From the NCBI GenBank assembly GCA_010279815.1, contig QEOQ01000493.1:480515-544514 (forward strand): a DNA stretch of 64,000 nt, written 5' to 3'. Below the pieces are notes generated by a model. It made no database searches. It was not told the origin of the DNA and worked only from the letters and a program-made list of their open reading frames with translations. The position numbers were made by a program, and so were the translations under genes. The DNA is from Brachionus plicatilis (Eukaryota; Rotifera; Eurotatoria; Ploima; Brachionidae). Shown in pieces: positions 59,247 to 64,000 of the stretch (positions are counted from its first letter, which is position 1; every line of letters begins with the position of its first letter).

Positions 59247-61859
59247 AAAGCCCAATTAAGTCATTAGTGTTTTGTCAATTTTTTTCAATTTCAACTCGAC
59301 TAAATTCCGCCTATTCATTTTCAAGAGAATTACCCCCATTTTAATTTTTTTTTCAATTTTTTTTTTTTGGTCTTCACCTTTATATTACTACTAATAAAAT
59401 GCATTTAGACATGAGAAGAAGAAAATAATTTTAATCGTCAAATAAAACTATTTTAAAATTTTTAAATGTTTTTTTTTGTTAAAAATTAAATCAAAAAATT
59501 AATTTAGATTGTAAAAGGTACAGCTTTTTGTGATGGTATCGTTTGGCATTTAAATAACAAGACCAAGTACTAATACTAATAACTTTAAAACAAGTAAAAA
59601 CAAAATATTTGAGACTTTAATTGGATGCTGTTCTGAATAGTATATTTTTTTTAAATTATTTTTTTTACCTGTTTTCATTATAAGCATTTACTTTTGTTTC
59701 ATAAGTATCTGTAAGGTGGTTTGAACGATACTTTCATAAAAGAAGGAAATTTAAATCAAGATAAATGCAGCTAGAGAATTTTTTTTCCTTATTCTACTCC
59801 CTTGCTTCTTCTACTACTCTGTTGTACAGCCTAAGCTTGGTTTCCTTTTTGTAGCTGATTGACTTCCATACTGGTTGGAGACTAGCAAAGGCACCATTTT
59901 CTTTAACTGGTCTTTTCTTAATATTTTCACGTTAACCCCACCGCTGCACTTCTTTTTCCAGAATTATGCTTCACCCGAATTTCTCGTTTTTTCAAGTTTT
60001 ATCAAGTAAACTATCTGTTGTGGCAGACCATAACATCTTATGAACATGGCCCACAGTGTTTCGCTATGTATCCTATCAAAGGCTTGCTTGGAGTCAATGA
60101 AGTTAATGAACAATGGATTGTTCTATTTCAGACTTTGTTCTATGATGTTTGTTAGAGAAAATGTTTAGTTATTACAATATCTTCTTGTTCTTCTAAATAA
60201 ACAGGTTTTAGAATAGGAGCAATGTTGCAGAACGATAAAAAATTAGAGTGCCTTAAATAAAATTAAAATTGTTTAAGATGGAAACAAATTTTTAAATCTA
60301 AATTCAGTTTGTGCAGAACTCTGCATTATCTCTGCACATAAAGCCCATAATAGAGAATTAGAAAAAAAAAGTGCGATTCGTTCGCAGCATTTTTGCAAGG
60401 ATTGAATTTAGTTTTTTAGTTTCGTCTTAAGCAACTTTTACTTTATCTGAGACACCTTCATTTCTGATTTTTTACCATTTTGAAATCCACTGCTCTTTAT
60501 CTAACTCTGTCAAGTCAAACGGAATTTTGAATACATCAAGTATTTTTTGAATATCTTTAGTTTTAAGTATGAACACTTTAAAAATTAGTAATATTCTTTT
60601 TTAAAATTATTTTTCGAATGAAAAACAAAGGTGTTTTTATTTTATTTTGTTAAATATCTGTTTTAAAAACAAGTTTTGAAAATTTTGAAACAAAAAAAAT
60701 TAACATTTTTCAAAGACCAAATAAATAAATTTGATGCATGTTGTTTTACTTTTTTTTCAGATTATTTTTTTCTTTTTTGGAAACAGGATATTGAGATATT
60801 TAGATTTTTGTTTGGGTTAGGATTTTGAGCTCTTAATGAGCCAAAAATGATGACAAAAGGTCACACGCTATTTAGAAAAATATTCAAACAGAATATGATA
60901 CAGAAAGGTTAAGTGTTTTATAATAGAAAAGAAAAAAAAAAAAAAAAACTTGATTCGGTAAGTCTCAGGGATGTGCAAAGTTTGAATGGCCTTTATATTG
61001 AGTTTTGTTTTAGGATCAAAAATAAGAGTTTATGCGCGCAGCAGTTTTCAAACAAAATAGTCGTGCAAATTTTTCATTTAAAACTTAATCAACAAAAAAA
61101 AATAGAAGAAAAACCCAAATAAAAAAAAATAAGAAAAACTTACAAGAAAATATTTCATGATCAAATAAAAAGTAGTGCTAGTGAAAATTTATTGTTTGAG
61201 CAGCTATTTTTACAATGCATTCATTTTGCAATCATTTTGCCACATCCTTTTGTTCTGGCTTCTCAAGTGAAATGAAACTGGCATAAAAATGGCGCTTCGA
61301 AAAAATTCTACAATTTTGCGCCGCAAACCTTAACTTATTCCCTAACTTATTAACTAGATTAATCACCTGGAAATTTAAATTCACGACTGGCTTTTTGTAC
61401 GATAGCAAAAGTAACACGCACTCCCATGTTCTTTAAACTAGAATTCTCCTTAGGGAAGTTTGTGCTCCTCGGCTAGGCCACAAAAATACTTTTGCTATTT
61501 GCTCTAGCATTAGTTGTTGGTGACTTTTAGACACAACAACAACATCAACATTAACATCAACAAAAACGCTATTTATACAGATTAAGTTAAGGCATACAGT
61601 CTAAATAATATTTAATTAGCGAATTCTAATCGCTTCGAGGAAACTAGAAATGTTCATTAGCGTTTGAACAGCAACAACCACCAACGTTAACAACAAAAAA
61701 GATGTGTTTGATTCATTCTCTTTTCATAAGCATGGAATAGAACTAACCAAAAAAAAAAACAATAAGAATTTTTTCTTTCTTTTATTATAATTTAATAAAA
61801 AAATAAAAATAAAACTATGTCATATGAAATTTTAGATCTTCTAAACAGTCAACACAACA
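59247..61859. other. Intergenic region with one LINE relic
   Basis: No supported gene apart from the retroelement at 59840-60180. 60300-60540 is less AT-rich but has no readable frame. A short plus-strand frame at 60913-61122 is Lys-rich and unsupported. Confidence 0.5.
59840..60180 (-). mobile_element. LINE reverse-transcriptase relic, internally deleted
   Basis: Minus strand: LTNIIEQSL, NPLFINFIDSKQAFDRIHSE, TLWAMFIRCYGLPQQIVYLI, then, after a deletion with loss of frame, LQPVWKSISYKKETKLRLYN. These are RT block 3 (F-D-KAFD) and the segment after the RT core of RTE/CR1-type elements. A stop codon lies within the first part. Confidence 0.7.
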
Positions 61860-62599
61860 ATGAGTGAACTGATCGATATTTATTGTGATTGTGGACATCA
61901 AGTAAAATTCAGTTGTTTGACCGATTTTTGTTCTTGGTTGATGATGATAATTTTTAAGCTTTTTTTTTTTCTATTTAAGATGAGAAACGAGCTGGAAGCG
62001 GCAAGCATTGTCCAACAGAGCGATCATCAAGTAAAAATTCAAGTCTAAATCTGTTTGAGCATTAATTTTAAAATTAAAATTTTAGACAAGTAAATGACAT
62101 AAGTTGAGTGTAATTTAATCCTAATCGTATCTAGATTCGACGCAGATCAAAAACGATGCTTTGTTGTTGTTGGACGAGCCTCAAGTAGACCGGACCGAGC
62201 TTTTTTTGGCCAAAGTCAACGCTCATATAACAAGTCAAATATTGGCAAATAATCAAGACGAGTCGAGCTTTTTCTTGCACAAAGACATCACTTTTGCCAA
62301 AAGTAAGATATTTTTAGCACTTTTTTTCTTGGTTGCTGCTTAAGTGTTTGGTTAAAATATGTTCAGATTTATTTTCTAATTTTTTTCAAATATTTTTTTT
62401 TTTTTCATTTTATTTTCTTTTTGTTGGTTGAAAAATTTAAGCTTTCCTTTAATAAAATGTTTCTGAAGCCATTTAGTCATTAAATAAGTGGGTTTGCTTG
62501 ATTTTTTTCCATTCTTTTTTTTTTGTTTATAGACAAGCCAAGCTCGACGATCTAAATAAATCCAAATCAGCCAAGAGACTTAGTTGCTCTTGGGCCTAA
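61860..62599 (+). CDS. Small unidentified multi-exon gene
   Basis: Exon-like pieces: 61860-61901 (MSELIDIYCDCGHQ), 61980-62030 (MRNELEAASIVQQSDHQ), about 62136-62302 (FDADQKRCLLLLDEP, TELFLAKVNAHITSQI, FFLHKDITFAK) and 62538-62599 (KLDDLNKSKSAKRLSCSWA then stop). The last three boundaries have good GT/AG sites. The join between the second and third pieces does not keep frame with the best acceptor (CTAG at 62135); a weaker acceptor at 62109 would. I do not recognise the family. The MRNELE start and amphipathic third exon recall SNARE-type helices, but the match is too thin to name. Either the model is wrong at one junction or one base is wrong in the assembly. Confidence 0.4.
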
Positions 62600-64000
62600 A
62601 TAACTTAAGATGGATGGATGGATAGATAGATAGATTGATGAACGTCAACTTTTATTTTCTAGTGATTTTCATTCAAGACATTTTAATGGTGAGAATGGTG
62701 GGAAACTTTTGAAGCGATCAACAAACTAAATAGATAGACTGGATGGTAGGTAGGTTGGTTGGGACTAAAAGAGACGCATTGTTATTATTGTTGGCAAGAA
62801 AGCGTTAATTTAGCTGCTTAGTATTGCTTTCATGCTGCTGATTGACACACATTTTAACCCAAATACGCGACCGATTTGGGTCGATCGACTTAAAATGTTC
62901 AAGGGTTTTTTTTTTCTTTTTTCAAATTAAATCAAAAGTTAATTAGATTTTTTCTATTTTTTTAAATTAAATAGAGACCGTTGTGTGTGTGTGTGTATTG
63001 TGTTTGCCTAATCTAAAATTAATTCAGCAATTAGCTTATTTCGGGTTTAAATGTTTGTGTATTTTAATTAATTTTTTCTTAAGTAATATCGACAATCTTG
63101 AACTAGAAAATCTAGAAAAATTTTGGCTTTTTTTCCTCATTTTTTTCGCATTGTTGCAAAAAACCAAGTCACCTTTTTTCTATCTCTCTTTCTCTTTCTC
63201 TCGTTTTCTTAATTTTTCAAGAATCAGCATGATATCTATAAAAGTCTAAATTTGAAAAAAAAACAAAAAAAAAAACACCTTTTTGTTTTGTTCTATTTGA
63301 TCGCCTCTGGGTCAATTAAATTCTATTAGATCGCTAATGCTTGACATTTGAATTTTTTTTCATTCGAAACATAAAATTTATTATTCTCGATTTAATTTTT
63401 TAGAAACAAAAAATCGATTTTAAAAATTAATTTAAAACTAGTGATTTGAGCTAACGTATGCACAATCTACAGGTATCTTATGCTAAGTTATCTGAATGCT
63501 TGCAGTTGTTTGCAAAAATTTGTTTGATTTGAAGATACCTTAGATATTCATATGATATTAGTCAAATATTAGTTATGTCAAATTTTTCTTTTGTGATCGG
63601 TGGCGCCCGATTATTGCTTGTCTATTAGTTGTTTTTTTTTTTTCTTAAAAAATTATTTTTTTTTTCATATTTAAAAAAATAGAACTTGATTTTTCATGAG
63701 GTGTACAGAGTTTGAAGCAACAAAAAAATCTTATTTTTTCTTTCTTAAATTGTTGTTGTTGATGTTATTGTTGCAGTTCATAAATTCTATATGATAAAAA
63801 AAAAAGTCCCACGGCCATAATTAAGCATCTCAGGTGAATTGAAGATATTAATGGGAGCCAAGCCTCATTAATCTTCATGGAAAAGCTACAAAAAGGAAAT
63901 ATACACAAAAAAAAGTAAGAGGTAAAACTATTTTTTTTAGATTAATGGCGTCATTGGCCATAACGAATGAATTTGTGTTATTTGGGCTATGGTCTAGGTG
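62600..64000. other. Non-coding right end of the window
   Basis: Begins with GATG/GATA simple repeats (62609-62640, again about 62730-62760), a TG run at 62980, then long T- and A-runs. No supported gene to the edge. 63800-63900 holds a less AT-rich segment with TTAATGGGAGCC...CATTAATC, a short imperfect inverted repeat. Confidence 0.45.

Noticed and set aside
61980..62302. SNAP-25-like gene
   Set aside because: Only MRNELE and a loose LLLDE...VDR pattern match; the Qb SNARE heptads and palmitoylated Cys cluster are missing.

Overview
The window is AT-rich nuclear DNA from a small, intron-bearing metazoan. The genes are bilaterian in content: an IVNS1ABP-type BTB-Kelch protein, ZC3HC1, TAF5, NF-YA, a class IA PI3K regulatory subunit, and complex I and V-ATPase subunits. 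Introns are short (mostly about 45-130 bp, GT-AG), with a few kilobase-scale introns packed with transposon relics. Base composition, intron style and a cysteine-rich EB-like secreted protein suggest a Brachionus-like monogonont rotifer; this is an inference, not a proof.

Layout. 1-1.8 kb: a LINE reverse-transcriptase fragment and a MITE. 1.8-8.2 kb (-): three-exon IVNS1ABP orthologue with a 3.6 kb intron holding two MITEs. 9.7-11.2 kb (+): ZC3HC1 (NIPA). 12.6-14.4 kb (+): NDUFA9. 14.5-17.4 kb: LINE relic split by a MITE, perfect hairpins and a stray piece of NDUFA9 sequence. 17.4-20.3 kb (-): single-exon PI3K regulatory subunit with an unusual C1-SAM-C1-RhoGAP front end. 21.4-22.5 kb (-): secreted Cys-rich gene of eight small exons. 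22.5-26.5 kb: repeat field with a 257-N gap flanked by near-identical sequence. 26.8-33.5 kb (-): six-exon triple adenylate kinase with a long charged helix. 35.3-37.3 kb (-): two tandem TLC-domain membrane proteins. 37.9-42.0 kb (+): TAF5. 44.3-45.3 kb (+): NDUFAF6. 46.0-46.7 kb (-): acidic nuclear-type protein, head-to-head with the first NF-YA. 46.7-47.5 and 52.7-53.3 kb (+): two NF-YA paralogues with a LINE relic, a long AAT microsatellite and a Tc1-like element between them. 53.8-54.5 kb: pogo/Tigger remnant. 55-57.3 kb: minisatellite, gap, two foldback elements. 57.9-59.2 kb (+): V-ATPase subunit C. 59.8-60.2 kb: LINE relic. 61.9-62.6 kb (+): small unidentified exon set. The rest to 64 kb is non-coding.

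How genes relate. This is an ordinary eukaryotic mix, not an operon or island. Two genes serve complex I (NDUFA9 as subunit, NDUFAF6 as assembly factor). TAF5 and NF-YA are both general or promoter-proximal transcription factors. I see no CRISPR array, phage or bacterial-type system. The most distinctive features are (1) a dense set of miniature inverted-repeat elements whose 8-9 bp target duplications are still readable, (2) a set of perfect short hairpins with 1-3 nt loops that belong to no element, and (3) the PI3K regulatory subunit and adenylate kinase architectures.
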